A DNA stretch of 64,000 nt from JBCBDX01 sp039822005 (GCA_039822005.1 JBCBMZ010000009.1:66469-130468); one strand, 5' to 3'. Positions 7,314 through 15,901 are shown, counted from the stretch's first letter. Numbers and translations: made by a program. Notes: generated from the letters alone by a model not told the origin.

Positions 7314-9485
7314 ATGTCGGAAGCGGTTGAAAACAAAGACAAGTGGGCCGGTCTGGCTGAGAAGGAACTGAGGGGGCAACCACTCTCTGACATCGAAACC
7401 GTCACCGAGGACGGTATTACCGTCAAACCGCTCTACACCGCCGATGATCTTGAAGGCATTGACCATCTCGACAGCGTGCCGGGTATTGCGCCGTTTGTTC
7501 GCGGCCCGCGTGCCACCATGTATACCGGCCGTCCCTGGACAATTCGCCAATATGCCGGCTTTTCGACGGCGGAAGAATCCAACGCGTTTTACCGTAAGGC
7601 TTTGGCGGCCGGTCAAAAGGGCCTTTCCGTGGCTTTCGATTTGGCCACCCACCGCGGCTATGATTCAGACCATGACCGAGTGGTCGGTGATGTCGGCAAA
7701 GCTGGTGTGGCGATCGATACCGTTGAGGACATGAAGATCCTCTTTGACGGAATTCCGTTGGAAGAAATGTCGGTTTCGATGACGATGAACGGTGCCGTCA
7801 TCCCGGTGCTCGCCATGTTTATCGTCGCGGGCGAAGAGCAGGGTGTTGATCGGGCGAAACTGTCTGGCACGATCCAGAATGATATTCTCAAAGAGTTTAT
7901 GGTGCGCAACACCTATATTTATCCGCCCGAACCCTCGATGCGGATCATTGCCGATATTATTGAATATACCGCGCAGGAAATGCCGAAGTTCAATTCGATC
8001 TCGATTTCCGGCTACCACATCCAGGAGGCAGGTTCGACACTGGTGCAGGAACTGGCTTTCACCCTTGCGGATGGGCGCGAATATGTGCGCGCCGCGTTGG
8101 CCAAGGGCATGGATGTTGACGCTTTTGCAGGGCGACTGTCGTTTTTCTTCTGCATTGGCATGAATTTTTTTGCCGAAGCGGCGAAATTGCGTGCCGCCCG
8201 ACTGCTTTGGGCGCGGATCATGGAAGAATTTGAGCCCCAAAAGCCTCAATCGTCGATGCTCCGCGCGCATTGTCAGACATCGGGTGTCTCGCTTCAAGAA
8301 CAGGATCCTTACAACAATATCGTACGGACGGCCTATGAAGCGATGGCTGCGGTGCTCGGCGGCACGCAATCGCTTCATACCAATTCGTTCGATGAGGCCA
8401 TGGCTCTGCCGACCGAGTTTTCCTCGCGCATCGCCCGCAACACACAGTTGATTTTGCAGCATGAGACCGGGGTCATCGATACGGTCGATCCGCTGGCCGG
8501 GTCCTACTATGTGGAAAGCCTGACAAAGGAGCTGGCTGATCGCGCCTGGGCCTTGATGGAAGAATTTGAAGCCGCAGGCGGTATGACAAAGGCAGTCCAG
8601 GAGGGCTTGCCAAAACGTCAGATCGAAGAGGCTGCCGCGCGCAAGCAAGCGGCAGTGGACCGCGGCGAGAGCGTTATTGTCGGGGTAAACAAATATCGCC
8701 TCGAGCAAGAAGATGAGATCGACATTCTCGACATCGACAACAGTGCCGTGCGTATGGCGCAGGTAGCGCGTTTGAAACGTGTGCGTTCATCCCGGGATGA
8801 AGATGCCTGCCGCGCGGCGCTCGATCAATTGTCGCAGGTGGCAAATAGCGGTGACGGCAATCTTTTGGGTGCAGCTGTCGAGGCGGCGCGAAAACGCGCG
8901 TCTGTGGGCGAAATATCGGATGCGATGGAAACTGCTTTTGGGCGCTACAAGGGTGATGTCGTAACGATCACCGGTGTGTATGGCGCAGCCTATGAGGGTG
9001 ACGAACGTTTTGCGGCCATCAAATCGCGGATCGCCGGCGCCGCTTCTTCGCGCGGCCAAACACCTTCCATTTTGGTGGCCAAAATGGGTCAGGACGGTCA
9101 CGACCGTGGGGCCAAGGTCATCGCCACCGCGTTTCAGGATCTGGGCTTTGATGTCCATGTTGGGCCGCTGTTTCAGACCCCGCAGGAAGCAGCCGACATG
9201 GCGGTTGAAAATAACGTCGACATTGTTGGTGTTTCTTCACACGCGGCAGGCCATAAGACATTGGCGCCGATGCTGGTGACCGAACTGGCTGCGCGCGATG
9301 CTGCCGACAAGGTCGTCATTTGTGGCGGCGTGATCCCGTCGCAGGATTATGATTTCTTGCGTGAGAACGGTATTGAAGCCGTTTTCGGGCCCGGAACTGA
9401 CGTGTTAAAAGCGGCGGAAGCGCTTCTCGATATTCTCGATGAGCGCGAGCGCCGCCGCAATTATGAAGGCGAACCAGCACTATAG
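7314..9485 (+). CDS. scpA: Methylmalonyl-CoA mutase, single-chain B12-dependent
   Basis: The 723-residue enzyme combines the catalytic TIM barrel (AFDLATHRGYDSDH; SVSMTMNGAVIP; QTSGVSLQEQDPYNN) with a C-terminal cobalamin-binding Rossmann domain. That domain contains KMGQDGHDRGAKVI, the DxHxxG lower-ligand motif, followed by GVSSHAAGH and ICGGVIP. It converts methylmalonyl-CoA to succinyl-CoA in propionyl-CoA metabolism or the ethylmalonyl-CoA pathway. The ATG at 7314 follows GGGAGG (7301-7306) and lies 19 nt after the hydrolase gene; the open frame upstream overlaps that gene and is ignored. The stop overlaps the convergent small gene at 9480. Confidence 0.95.
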   Translation: MSEAVENKDKWAGLAEKELRGQPLSDIETVTEDGITVKPLYTADDLEGIDHLDSVPGIAPFVRGPRATMYTGRPWTIRQYAGFSTAEESNAFYRKALAAGQKGLSVAFDLATHRGYDSDHDRVVGDVGKAGVAIDTVEDMKILFDGIPLEEMSVSMTMNGAVIPVLAMFIVAGEEQGVDRAKLSGTIQNDILKEFMVRNTYIYPPEPSMRIIADIIEYTAQEMPKFNSISISGYHIQEAGSTLVQELAFTLADGREYVRAALAKGMDVDAFAGRLSFFFCIGMNFFAEAAKLRAARLLWARIMEEFEPQKPQSSMLRAHCQTSGVSLQEQDPYNNIVRTAYEAMAAVLGGTQSLHTNSFDEAMALPTEFSSRIARNTQLILQHETGVIDTVDPLAGSYYVESLTKELADRAWALMEEFEAAGGMTKAVQEGLPKRQIEEAAARKQAAVDRGESVIVGVNKYRLEQEDEIDILDIDNSAVRMAQVARLKRVRSSRDEDACRAALDQLSQVANSGDGNLLGAAVEAARKRASVGEISDAMETAFGRYKGDVVTITGVYGAAYEGDERFAAIKSRIAGAASSRGQTPSILVAKMGQDGHDRGAKVIATAFQDLGFDVHVGPLFQTPQEAADMAVENNVDIVGVSSHAAGHKTLAPMLVTELAARDAADKVVICGGVIPSQDYDFLRENGIEAVFGPGTDVLKAAEALLDILDERERRRNYEGEPAL

Positions 9486-9698
9486 TCGGCCAGCGTCACG
9501 TAGTCTTTGCGCCAGAGCTTCGGCTTGGTCGAGACCGGCTTCAAGCGCGTGGACGTAGGCGTGGGTCAAGAAGAAATAGGCCGCATCCATATTGTTTTGC
9601 GCACCCATTTCGTCCGCCGCTTTTTGGTAGGCCGCTGCAATCGCTTTATGGTCACCTGCCTCTACAAGCTCGGCAAGGCTCGGGCTAGCGCTCGCCAT
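9480..9698 (-). CDS. Small conserved-looking hypothetical protein
   Basis: The 72-residue acidic, all-helical looking protein starts MASASPSLAELVEAGDHKAI and resembles a single TPR-like helical hairpin pair (Ala-rich, with AYFFLTHAYVHALEAGLDQAEALAQRLRDAG). The ATG at 9698 lies inside the last codons of the Rieske oxygenase gene, so it is probably translationally coupled to it. A TTG two codons upstream (9704) is an alternative. It ends 6 nt inside the convergent mutase gene. Its function is unknown; it could be a small partner of the oxygenase. Confidence 0.6.
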   Translation of the reverse strand: MASASPSLAELVEAGDHKAIAAAYQKAADEMGAQNNMDAAYFFLTHAYVHALEAGLDQAEALAQRLRDAGRL

Positions 9699-10845
9699 TT
9701 TCAATCAGGTTCGCCGCGACCCATTTGTGGAAGTTGTGCGTGGGTCCATCCATCACAGGGGAAAAGCGACCGCCGTCGAATGCGCTCGCGGCACGCCCGC
9801 GCTGCATGCCTTCAACGACGAAAATGTCTTCCTCAAAAACCACTTTCCATTGTTGGGTATTGTTTGCCCTCAAATCCGCATAGACATCGGTTGTGGCCTC
9901 GGGTTGATGATAAAAAAGGGCGATGCGTTCGATGGTGTGCTCAGGGCCTTCCGGAACCAGAATGATTGCGAAAGAATGGTCCCGGTGTACGCCGAGCAGC
10001 AAGTTTGGAAAGAGCGCGATGTACTCTGCCGCCGCATCCCATTTGGATGCCAAGCCTTCCAAATACGGTAAGAGCGCACCGTCATCACCTTTGAGCTGAC
10101 GGTACACATGGGTGCCTTGGCCCGAAAATCCATGGGGATTCTCAATGTGGTAGTGATCCTCCAGTCGCGAATAGCTGTTTAGTGCCGGGTGCACCCAGGG
10201 CAGGTGGTAGCTTTCGCAATAGTTCTCGACGGCCAGCTTCCAATTGGTTTTGAGCTTGAGCTCGAAGGTTGAGTCGATCCCACCAAAGTGGATTGGCTTT
10301 TCAAATTCGCGCCAGCGTTCGAGCAAGTCGCCATTGGCTACTTCAAAAGCTGGTGCGTCGCCTTCGACGTTGATAAAAATGATGCCGCGCCAGATGTGGC
10401 TTCTGACTTCAATCAGCCCCAGCCTATCTGGACAAACCGCCTCATGCACATTGTAACCTGGTCCGCCGACATGAGGCGTTGCGCGCAGCTTGCCCGCCAG
10501 ATCGTAACACCAGGAATGATATGGACATCTAAGGGCACCGGTTACTTCTCGCGGCTCTTCGACAAGGATCATACCGCGATGTCGGCACACATTGAAGAAC
10601 ACCCTGATTTTACCGTCGCGATCGCTCGCCAATAAAAGAGGCTGGCCCAGAAACTGGATCGGCTTCACATGACCTGCTCCGGGCAAATCATGTGCGAAAG
10701 CCAGCGCGGCCCATTGGCCGTTGAACAGACGTTGTGTTTCCAATGCGTATGTCTGCGGGTCTTTATAGTGGGCGTTCGGGAGACCTTTGGCGTGCGCAAC
10801 GTCCCGCAATACATGTTGCAATGGGGTCTCCGACTGCATCGCCAT
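9685..10845 (-). CDS. Rieske non-haem iron oxygenase, large (alpha) subunit type
   Basis: The 386-residue protein has an N-terminal Rieske 2Fe-2S domain, C87-x-H89-x17-C107-x2-H110 (VCRHRG and CPYHSW). The C-terminal catalytic domain binds mononuclear iron through ENYCESYHLPWVHP. Such enzymes hydroxylate aromatic or quaternary-amine substrates and need a separate reductase, which is not adjacent here. Two ATGs, at 10845 (MAMQSE) and 10839, follow GGGAGAAGG; the longer open frame to 10905 lacks a Shine-Dalgarno and is not preferred. It resembles the choline/carnitine/GbcA-like RHO group, but the substrate cannot be told from sequence. Confidence 0.85.
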   Translation of the reverse strand: MAMQSETPLQHVLRDVAHAKGLPNAHYKDPQTYALETQRLFNGQWAALAFAHDLPGAGHVKPIQFLGQPLLLASDRDGKIRVFFNVCRHRGMILVEEPREVTGALRCPYHSWCYDLAGKLRATPHVGGPGYNVHEAVCPDRLGLIEVRSHIWRGIIFINVEGDAPAFEVANGDLLERWREFEKPIHFGGIDSTFELKLKTNWKLAVENYCESYHLPWVHPALNSYSRLEDHYHIENPHGFSGQGTHVYRQLKGDDGALLPYLEGLASKWDAAAEYIALFPNLLLGVHRDHSFAIILVPEGPEHTIERIALFYHQPEATTDVYADLRANNTQQWKVVFEEDIFVVEGMQRGRAASAFDGGRFSPVMDGPTHNFHKWVAANLIENGER

Positions 10846-10997
10846 CCGCCTTCTCCCGAATTGGCATTCAGCTTGGCGCAGGCCGGTGATCGTTTCGATG
10901 TCCATTTGAGAAGTGTAGCTGTCTGATTACGACGCGCGGTTGACGATGTTGGAGCGCAACTGTTTCATGTCATTGAGACATGGCTTAAGGATTTGAG

Positions 10998-11849
10998 ATG
11001 GATCGCGTCGTTCTGCTTGGCACCAAGGGCGGCCCTGCAGTCTACCCCGCAGCGCCGGGGCGTATGCCGACGTCTTCGCTGTTGTCGTTGGATGGCGAGC
11101 AGGTCATCGTTGATTGCGGGCTCGGCGTCACAGGGCGGCTGGTGCAGGCAGGCGTTGATCTGAAAAGTCTGTCGACCATTGTGATTACCCACCTCCATTC
11201 TGATCATTATCTGGAACTTGGGCCGCTACTGCACACTGCGTGGACAGCAGGCCTCAAGACGCCGGTTCGAGTCATCGGGCCGGACGGTTTGTCGGACTAT
11301 TGGAGCGCGTTCCTGCAATCCATGGCGTTCGACATTAATCTGCGTATCGCGGATGAGGGAAGGTCGGCTTTGGATCGGTTGGCGCATATCGAGGCAATGG
11401 CCGGGGCTCACATGATGGGCGGTGTGCGATTGCGTACATTGCGTAACCATCATCCGCCAATAGTTGACAGTTACGCTCTGCGCTTTGATGCCGATGAGAA
11501 ATCGGTCGTGTTTTCAGGCGATACCGCACCTTTTGCCGGTTTTGAGCCGTTTGCCGCGGGCGCTGATGTGTTGGTGCACGAGGGCATGATCGCACAGGGT
11601 GTTGACCGGCTGGTGGCGCGTGTTGGCAATGGCGAGCGTCTCAAGCAGCACTTGGTAGCCAGTCACACTGACGCCGTTGATGTGGGCCGCATCGCGCAAG
11701 AAGCGGGTATAAAGCAGCTTGCGCTGCACCATCTTGTGCCGTCTGATGATCCGTTGATCACAGATGAGACTTGGCTGGCCGCCGTTCGCGCAGGCGGCTA
11801 TCACGGGCCGCTCCATATGGGACACGATCTGCTGGAAATCGCACTCTAG
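10998..11849 (+). CDS. Metallo-beta-lactamase-fold hydrolase (RNase Z/AHL-lactonase-like)
   Basis: The 283-residue protein has the MBL zinc motif HLHSDH (H65, H67, D69, H70). Further ligands are likely in RNHHPPIVDSY and in FSGDTAPF, and the C-terminal half has ALHHLVPSD. The overall arrangement resembles RNase Z-related MBL hydrolases without the exosite. AAGGA precedes the ATG at 10998. It is divergent from the Rieske gene (152 bp between starts) and convergent with ureG, which it overlaps by 4 nt. The substrate is unknown. Confidence 0.8.
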   Translation: MDRVVLLGTKGGPAVYPAAPGRMPTSSLLSLDGEQVIVDCGLGVTGRLVQAGVDLKSLSTIVITHLHSDHYLELGPLLHTAWTAGLKTPVRVIGPDGLSDYWSAFLQSMAFDINLRIADEGRSALDRLAHIEAMAGAHMMGGVRLRTLRNHHPPIVDSYALRFDADEKSVVFSGDTAPFAGFEPFAAGADVLVHEGMIAQGVDRLVARVGNGERLKQHLVASHTDAVDVGRIAQEAGIKQLALHHLVPSDDPLITDETWLAAVRAGGYHGPLHMGHDLLEIAL

Positions 11850-12475
11850 GCCGCGCTCTTTTGCGCCAAACCGCCGGTTTCGACCAGAAAGTCGACAATC
11901 TCGCCGACGCCTTTGCTACGCTTCAGGTCGGTGAAGATGTGCGGACGGCCGTGACGGTTTTTGGTGGCATCGGCGTCCATTTGATCAAGGTCGACCTCTA
12001 CGAAAGGGGCCAGATCAGCCTTGTTGATGATCAAAAGATCCGAGCGCGTGATTGCGAGGCCGCCTTTGCGCGGGATGTCCTGCCCCTGGCAAACCGAGAT
12101 CACATAGAGCGTGAGATCGGCCAGATCCGGCGAAAATGTTGCCGCCAGATTGTCGCCGCCACTTTCGATGAAGATGACATCAAGGCCCGCATGTCGCTCG
12201 TTCATCTCGTCGATGGCGCGCAGATTAATCGAGGCGTCTTCGCGAATGGCCGTATGCGGACAACCGCCCGTTTCCACACCAATGATGCGATCCGACGGCA
12301 GGGCCTGCATGTGCACAAGCGCGTCTGCATCCTCACGCGTATAAATGTCGTTGGTGATGACGCCTACCGAGTAGCTATCGCGCATCGCTTTGCATAGCGC
12401 GCCGGCCAGACTTGTTTTGCCCGATCCGACTGGGCCGCCGATGCCAATACGAAGCGGGCCATGGGATGTGGTCAT
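11846..12475 (-). CDS. ureG: Urease accessory GTPase UreG
   Basis: The 209-residue SIMIBI-class GTPase has the P-loop GPVGSGKT at 14-21, the nickel-binding CPH motif (C73-P74-H75 in GGCPHTAIRED) and the nucleotide base motif NKAD. It hydrolyses GTP and transfers nickel into apo-urease as part of the UreD/F/G complex. It is the last gene of the urease operon; its ATG overlaps the ureF stop by 4 nt. The length is normal for the family. Confidence 0.97.
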   Translation of the reverse strand: MTTSHGPLRIGIGGPVGSGKTSLAGALCKAMRDSYSVGVITNDIYTREDADALVHMQALPSDRIIGVETGGCPHTAIREDASINLRAIDEMNERHAGLDVIFIESGGDNLAATFSPDLADLTLYVISVCQGQDIPRKGGLAITRSDLLIINKADLAPFVEVDLDQMDADATKNRHGRPHIFTDLKRSKGVGEIVDFLVETGGLAQKSAA

Positions 12476-13131
12476 GACAAGAAAAGCCTTGGTTGCAGGG
12501 ATTCGTGCTTCATGGCGGCAATGTCGACCAAAAAGGTGCAGGTGCCAAGGTCTTCCAGCGTGCTGGATGCTGCTTTTTTGGCAGTGGTTTCGATGACGGG
12601 TTCCAGTATCACCAAGATGTCTGCCGCGCCTTTCTGGCCGAGGATGCCCATGCGAATGGCTGCTTGGAGCTGATTGGAGGTGAAGGCGTGCTGAAAGGCG
12701 GCAATGGCATCGCTTCGATCTATGCTGCTGTGGCCGCTGGCCCAGCCGATATGGATCGGCAGGGGTGTGCCGGGTGGGAGTTGTTGATCCTCTTTGAGCC
12801 AGTTTCCGACCGCTTCAGCAAAAGATGTGCCCTGTTTGATCGTTTCATTTAATCGCTCGGTGGCGTTGGTCATGGCGACGGCCAGTTCGTTGAGGTCATC
12901 GAGCGGTTCCCTGTTGGTCGCACACCCATGGGCTTGCGCCAAAAAGATGGCATCGTTCCACAGCGCTCCGACGGTGAGTTGCGCTTTGATCCATTGAGAA
13001 AGCGTTTCTGGTCCATCGACTTGGCTATCATGGATGGCCTGCTCCAACCCCGCCGAATATGCAAAGCTGCCGGTGGGAAAAACCGGTGACAGCCACGACA
13101 TAAGGCGGAGGAGGGAACTGGTTTTTGCCAT
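12472..13131 (-). CDS. ureF: Urease accessory protein UreF
   Basis: The 219-residue all-helical protein has the conserved SPVFPTGSFAYSAGLEQAI segment. UreF gates UreG action on the urease-UreD complex. The ATG at 13131 overlaps the previous gene's TAA as TAATG; an upstream extension in the frame to 13152 is not needed. It overlaps ureG by 4 nt. Family length is about 210-230 aa. Confidence 0.95.
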   Translation of the reverse strand: MAKTSSLLRLMSWLSPVFPTGSFAYSAGLEQAIHDSQVDGPETLSQWIKAQLTVGALWNDAIFLAQAHGCATNREPLDDLNELAVAMTNATERLNETIKQGTSFAEAVGNWLKEDQQLPPGTPLPIHIGWASGHSSIDRSDAIAAFQHAFTSNQLQAAIRMGILGQKGAADILVILEPVIETTAKKAASSTLEDLGTCTFLVDIAAMKHESLQPRLFLS

Positions 13132-13343
13132 TATCCGTGCCGATGTAGCCATTCTTCAACGGCGTCCTGCATGGTTCTGCCGGTATTTTCTTTCATCCAC
13201 GCCATAAAGGGTCGGTCGAACTTGAAATGATCGCCGATCTGCTCTTTGAAGAACCGCCGTACCATTTGCGTATTTTTATAGTGCTCGTCGATCACTGTAT
13301 CGAGTTCAACCAATTCGCAATGCCATTCGCGTTTAGTGGTCAT
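13131..13343 (-). CDS. DUF6434-type small protein of the urease operon
   Basis: The 70-residue protein begins MTTKREWHCELVELDTVI. It contains the pattern ELVELDTVI...YKNTQMVRRFF...FKFDRPFMAWMKENTGRTMQDA, typical of DUF6434 (a domain often found with SAP domains). The ATG at 13343 overlaps the ureE stop (13333); the longer open frame to 13415 runs through ureE and is rejected. Its stop overlaps the ureF ATG by one base, so it is embedded in the operon. The molecular role is unknown; co-occurrence with urease genes suggests an accessory or merely co-transcribed function. Confidence 0.75.
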   Translation of the reverse strand: MTTKREWHCELVELDTVIDEHYKNTQMVRRFFKEQIGDHFKFDRPFMAWMKENTGRTMQDAVEEWLHRHG

Positions 13344-13788
13344 GGTGGCGATGATCTCCGTAAGCGCCGCCTTCCGGGTCAAAGGGCGCCTCAATCTCGG
13401 TGATGGTCGCGCCAAGGCCTTGGAGCATGTCGCGGATCACATGATCACGGCGGATGAGGACGCGGCCCGGTTCGATTTGCGCGGCCAGATGCCGGTTGCC
13501 GATCTGCCAGGCGAGCGCCAGCAGGTGTCTGTTGTCGCGCCCGCGCACTTCCATCAGTTCCTCGGGTTCCGCGCGCACTTCGATCACTCGACCATCGGAC
13601 AGGATCAACCCTTCGCCATGACGCAAGAGCCGTGCTTCGGGCAGGTCAAGGAGAAATTCGATCCCATGGTCGCTTGCCAGCTTCATGCGGCGGCGATGCC
13701 GGGCCAATTCATCAAGTGTGATGGTGTCTGACGGGGAATGGACGTGGGCAGTCACGGTGGTGCAAGACAGCGGCGGAGTTATTGGCAT
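13333..13788 (-). CDS. ureE: Urease accessory nickel metallochaperone UreE
   Basis: The 151-residue protein has the UreE N-domain (peptide-binding beta sheet) and a C-terminal metal-binding domain with RRDHVIRDMLQGLGA. It ends in a short His-rich tail (GDHRHHDH), the usual place of extra nickel ligands. It delivers nickel to UreG. The first codons overlap the end of the extensin-like gene (13779-13788) and the end overlaps the DUF6434 gene, consistent with one polycistronic mRNA. Confidence 0.93.
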   Translation of the reverse strand: MPITPPLSCTTVTAHVHSPSDTITLDELARHRRRMKLASDHGIEFLLDLPEARLLRHGEGLILSDGRVIEVRAEPEELMEVRGRDNRHLLALAWQIGNRHLAAQIEPGRVLIRRDHVIRDMLQGLGATITEIEAPFDPEGGAYGDHRHHDH

Positions 13789-14492
13789 AACCGATAACCG
13801 CCTCTTCGCTCTGCGATGTCAAGATGGATGTGGTCTTCATGGAAGCCATCGGAACCGGGCCCCAAAACGGTGGTGAATTGCAGGCAAGCACCGGCGCGCA
13901 CCGTCTTTTGAAAGGCTTCCTCGATCCTGCCTGTCCGTTCGCGTGGCTCGATGCTGATCGGGTCACGACCTTCAAACTCGAAGGTGCGGATATCGATGGC
14001 GTTGCCGATGGCATGTTCCGATAATTTACCGTCGGGCTGGTTGTTGCGACGGCGGCAAACATAGGTGGAGGCATGCCGCAGCGATTTGAGTTTTACCGGC
14101 GTTTTGTCGCTTGAAAGGCTTTTGGTGGCGGGGATCACGGTCTGATTGACCCAAGTGGCGAGCGCCAATGCCGTCGCGCAGCGCATCTGTGTGTCAGGCG
14201 TGATCGAAACGCCCGGGACGATCTCATCCACATCAATGGGTTTGGCGACGCCGCAACCGGGATCGTCGGAGGTGACGGGTTCAAGCTCGGTGAATGTAGC
14301 GCCAAGGTTCTTCAGGTCAGCGCTGCATCGGGTGTAGGCTGCCTGGTCGAAGGATGGTGCAGGCGGTTCCACGGCTCGTTCAGGCCGCGGCTGCGGTGGT
14401 TCTGATGGGGTGATGGGTTCTGATGCTGCGGCGGGAACTGTGATGGCTGCTACCATTGCGAACTTGAGGAGCGTACTTGTTGGCCTTATCAT
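13779..14492 (-). CDS. Extensin-like C-terminal domain protein, secreted
   Basis: The 237-residue protein has an N-terminal signal peptide (MIRPTSTLLKFAMVAAITVPAAA), a Pro/Glu-rich linker and an Extensin-like_C domain. Visible motifs are TRCSADL, GCGVAKPI, MRCATALALATWVNQTV, CRRRNN, SEHAIGNAIDIRTFEF and GFHEDHIHLD. The His/Asp pattern (SEHAxGNAIDI, HxDHxHLD) resembles zinc D,D-carboxypeptidase-like folds, so peptidoglycan trimming is possible (inference). The ATG at 14492 was chosen because it starts the signal peptide; the upstream open frame to 14519 is not needed. It overlaps ureE by 10 nt. Its place in a urease operon is odd functionally. Confidence 0.85.
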   Translation of the reverse strand: MIRPTSTLLKFAMVAAITVPAAASEPITPSEPPQPRPERAVEPPAPSFDQAAYTRCSADLKNLGATFTELEPVTSDDPGCGVAKPIDVDEIVPGVSITPDTQMRCATALALATWVNQTVIPATKSLSSDKTPVKLKSLRHASTYVCRRRNNQPDGKLSEHAIGNAIDIRTFEFEGRDPISIEPRERTGRIEEAFQKTVRAGACLQFTTVLGPGSDGFHEDHIHLDIAERRGGYRLCQ

Positions 14493-14649
14493 GTGTCTTA
14501 GTCGATCTGTTCGAAGCACTCTTTGAGCGCTCTGCTGAAATCGGGGTTATGGCCGTGGCGATGCTCCTATAGCGGTGAGGATGAAATTTCAGGGGCGCCA
14601 ACAATAACTATTGCTGCTTTGCTTTTGCAGCAGCGTTGGAGCTACTGGT
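14493..14649 (-). other. Spacer between the Panacea pair and the extensin-like gene, with a possible gene remnant
   Basis: On the minus strand, 14498-14563 reads EHRHGHNPDFSRALKECFEQID then TAA, directly preceded in frame by TAG. It looks like the C-terminus of a protein whose upstream part is missing. A TGCTGC...GCAGCA hairpin lies around 14609-14632, just beyond the stop of the Panacea partner gene. Both observations fit a junction created by the insertion of the Panacea pair but are not proof. No intact gene is visible. Confidence 0.35.
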
Positions 14650-15375
14650 TTAAATCAACGGGCCTGTACCTGTTGCACCGCGACGTGCCTCGCGTCCCTG
14701 TTCCTCAACCACCTCCCGCCACATGTCGTAGGTGGAGACGACCATAAATTCGAGTTCTTCGCGCGAGTAGAGATTGACGCCTTCGTCATTGTGGAGCCTT
14801 ACGGGCCGGCGGCCTCCCGATGGATCGCCAAACTGAGCAATGGTCAACCGAACCTCGGCAAAGTCTTCGTCTGCTGCCCGGATGCGCTCGTGCATCATCG
14901 AAAAGGCGAAACGGCGACCTTCCGCAGTCAGGCCGCGCGACCGGCGGGGCTCGATGAAAAGCGCGCTGGCTTGTTCGTCGATAGCAAGGATCATCGGCAA
15001 CCAAAATGTCACCTTACGGCCCAGGCCCATCGAAAGCGGGAAGAACTCGTGCTTGCGACCGTACACCCTGCCCGAAGTGGCGAAGTCATGAAGGCCAAGG
15101 CCAACGCGTCGGTTGTAAGCGAATTCTTCATCTGACTTAGACCTCTTCCGCAACTCCGCGTCGATAACAGACCAAGGCGTTTGTTCGGCGATGCCAAAGT
15201 CCAAATCGGGCTGGATGTTGAATAGATCGGAAAAACACGACCGAACGGGCTTGTAAGAGAACGGCGAGAACCCGCCCTTCATCTGCTCCAAGCTCTTGCG
15301 CTTAATGTCGTCGGGCTGAGGCGCAATGCGTGCTAGGTCAATGTCAGGCAACATCTTCAAGTGGTTTGTCGTCAC
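14650..15375 (-). CDS. Unrecognised partner of the Panacea antitoxin (candidate toxin)
   Basis: The 241-residue soluble protein belongs to no family I recognise. It is rich in Arg/Glu with Phe/Trp-rich stretches (GGFSPFSYKPVRSCFSDLF, MGLGRKVTFWLPMILAIDEQ, RRVGLGLHDF) and a charged C-terminal tail. It has no signal peptide or obvious membrane helix. The GTG at 15375 lies inside the end of the Panacea gene and is preceded by AGGAG at good spacing; an internal ATG at 15354 is an alternative. A gene overlapped by and following a Panacea-domain gene is in the classic PanT position, so a toxin role is inferred from synteny only. It sits between ureC and the rest of the urease operon. Confidence 0.6.
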   Translation of the reverse strand: MTTNHLKMLPDIDLARIAPQPDDIKRKSLEQMKGGFSPFSYKPVRSCFSDLFNIQPDLDFGIAEQTPWSVIDAELRKRSKSDEEFAYNRRVGLGLHDFATSGRVYGRKHEFFPLSMGLGRKVTFWLPMILAIDEQASALFIEPRRSRGLTAEGRRFAFSMMHERIRAADEDFAEVRLTIAQFGDPSGGRRPVRLHNDEGVNLYSREELEFMVVSTYDMWREVVEEQGREARRGATGTGPLI

Positions 15376-15901
15376 TGGGCGGTTCTCCTGCGCGAGGCGT
15401 AACGTCTAGGGACACCTTGTGGTGTTGGAATCGGTCTCGAATCTCATTATCCGGTATCCGCATTCCAAAAGCAACATCTGTTCTCGCTTTGTCCACTACC
15501 GCAGCCCAAGGAGAGCCCTTTGCGTGCGACAGGTCAACCAACTGCCCTGGTGACATGCGGCCAAGACGTCGAACGACATCACTGACCAAGTCAATGACGG
15601 CCATGTCGTCTGGCAGCGTCAGTTCCTTCGTCCGCCCTGTCAAAGGGTCTTGCTTAACTGCCCGAACGGCAATTGGTTCTGCACCGTTCTTTTTAAACGC
15701 TCGATAGACAGCCGGATGCACTGGACCATACTGCCATGCCTCGAAGTAACCTGAAACAAGCGGACCCTTGCCACGCTTCATGTGGATTCCGTGCGCGAAG
15801 TATAGTAGCTTCTGAAGGGCGAGGTTGGTGATCTTGATGCCGCGTCGATCCGCCTCGTCTAGCATAAGGTTCGCTATTGCCCTCGGATCGTATGCGTTCA
15901 T
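15344..15901 (-). CDS. Panacea-domain (DUF4065/SocA-like) protein, candidate antitoxin
   Basis: The 185-residue protein has an N-terminal Panacea domain (about residues 8-110). Visible motifs are IANLMLDEADRRGIKITNLALQKLLYFAHG, SGYFEAWQYGPVHPAVYRAF and, in the C-half, LGRMSPGQLVDLSHAKGSPWAAV. The family includes SocA/GepA and the antitoxins of PanAT systems, where the domain neutralises many unrelated toxins. The ATG at 15901 follows GGGATAAAGAGAA. The 95 bp upstream, between ureC and this gene, are AT-rich and probably hold its own promoter. The neighbouring overlapping gene would be the cognate toxin. Confidence 0.85.
   Translation of the reverse strand: MNAYDPRAIANLMLDEADRRGIKITNLALQKLLYFAHGIHMKRGKGPLVSGYFEAWQYGPVHPAVYRAFKKNGAEPIAVRAVKQDPLTGRTKELTLPDDMAVIDLVSDVVRRLGRMSPGQLVDLSHAKGSPWAAVVDKARTDVAFGMRIPDNEIRDRFQHHKVSLDVTPRAGEPPSDDKPLEDVA

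Noticed and set aside
7665..8708. 347-codon open frame on the minus strand
   Set aside because: Shadow of the methylmalonyl-CoA mutase gene; His/Arg/Cys-rich and without recognisable motifs.
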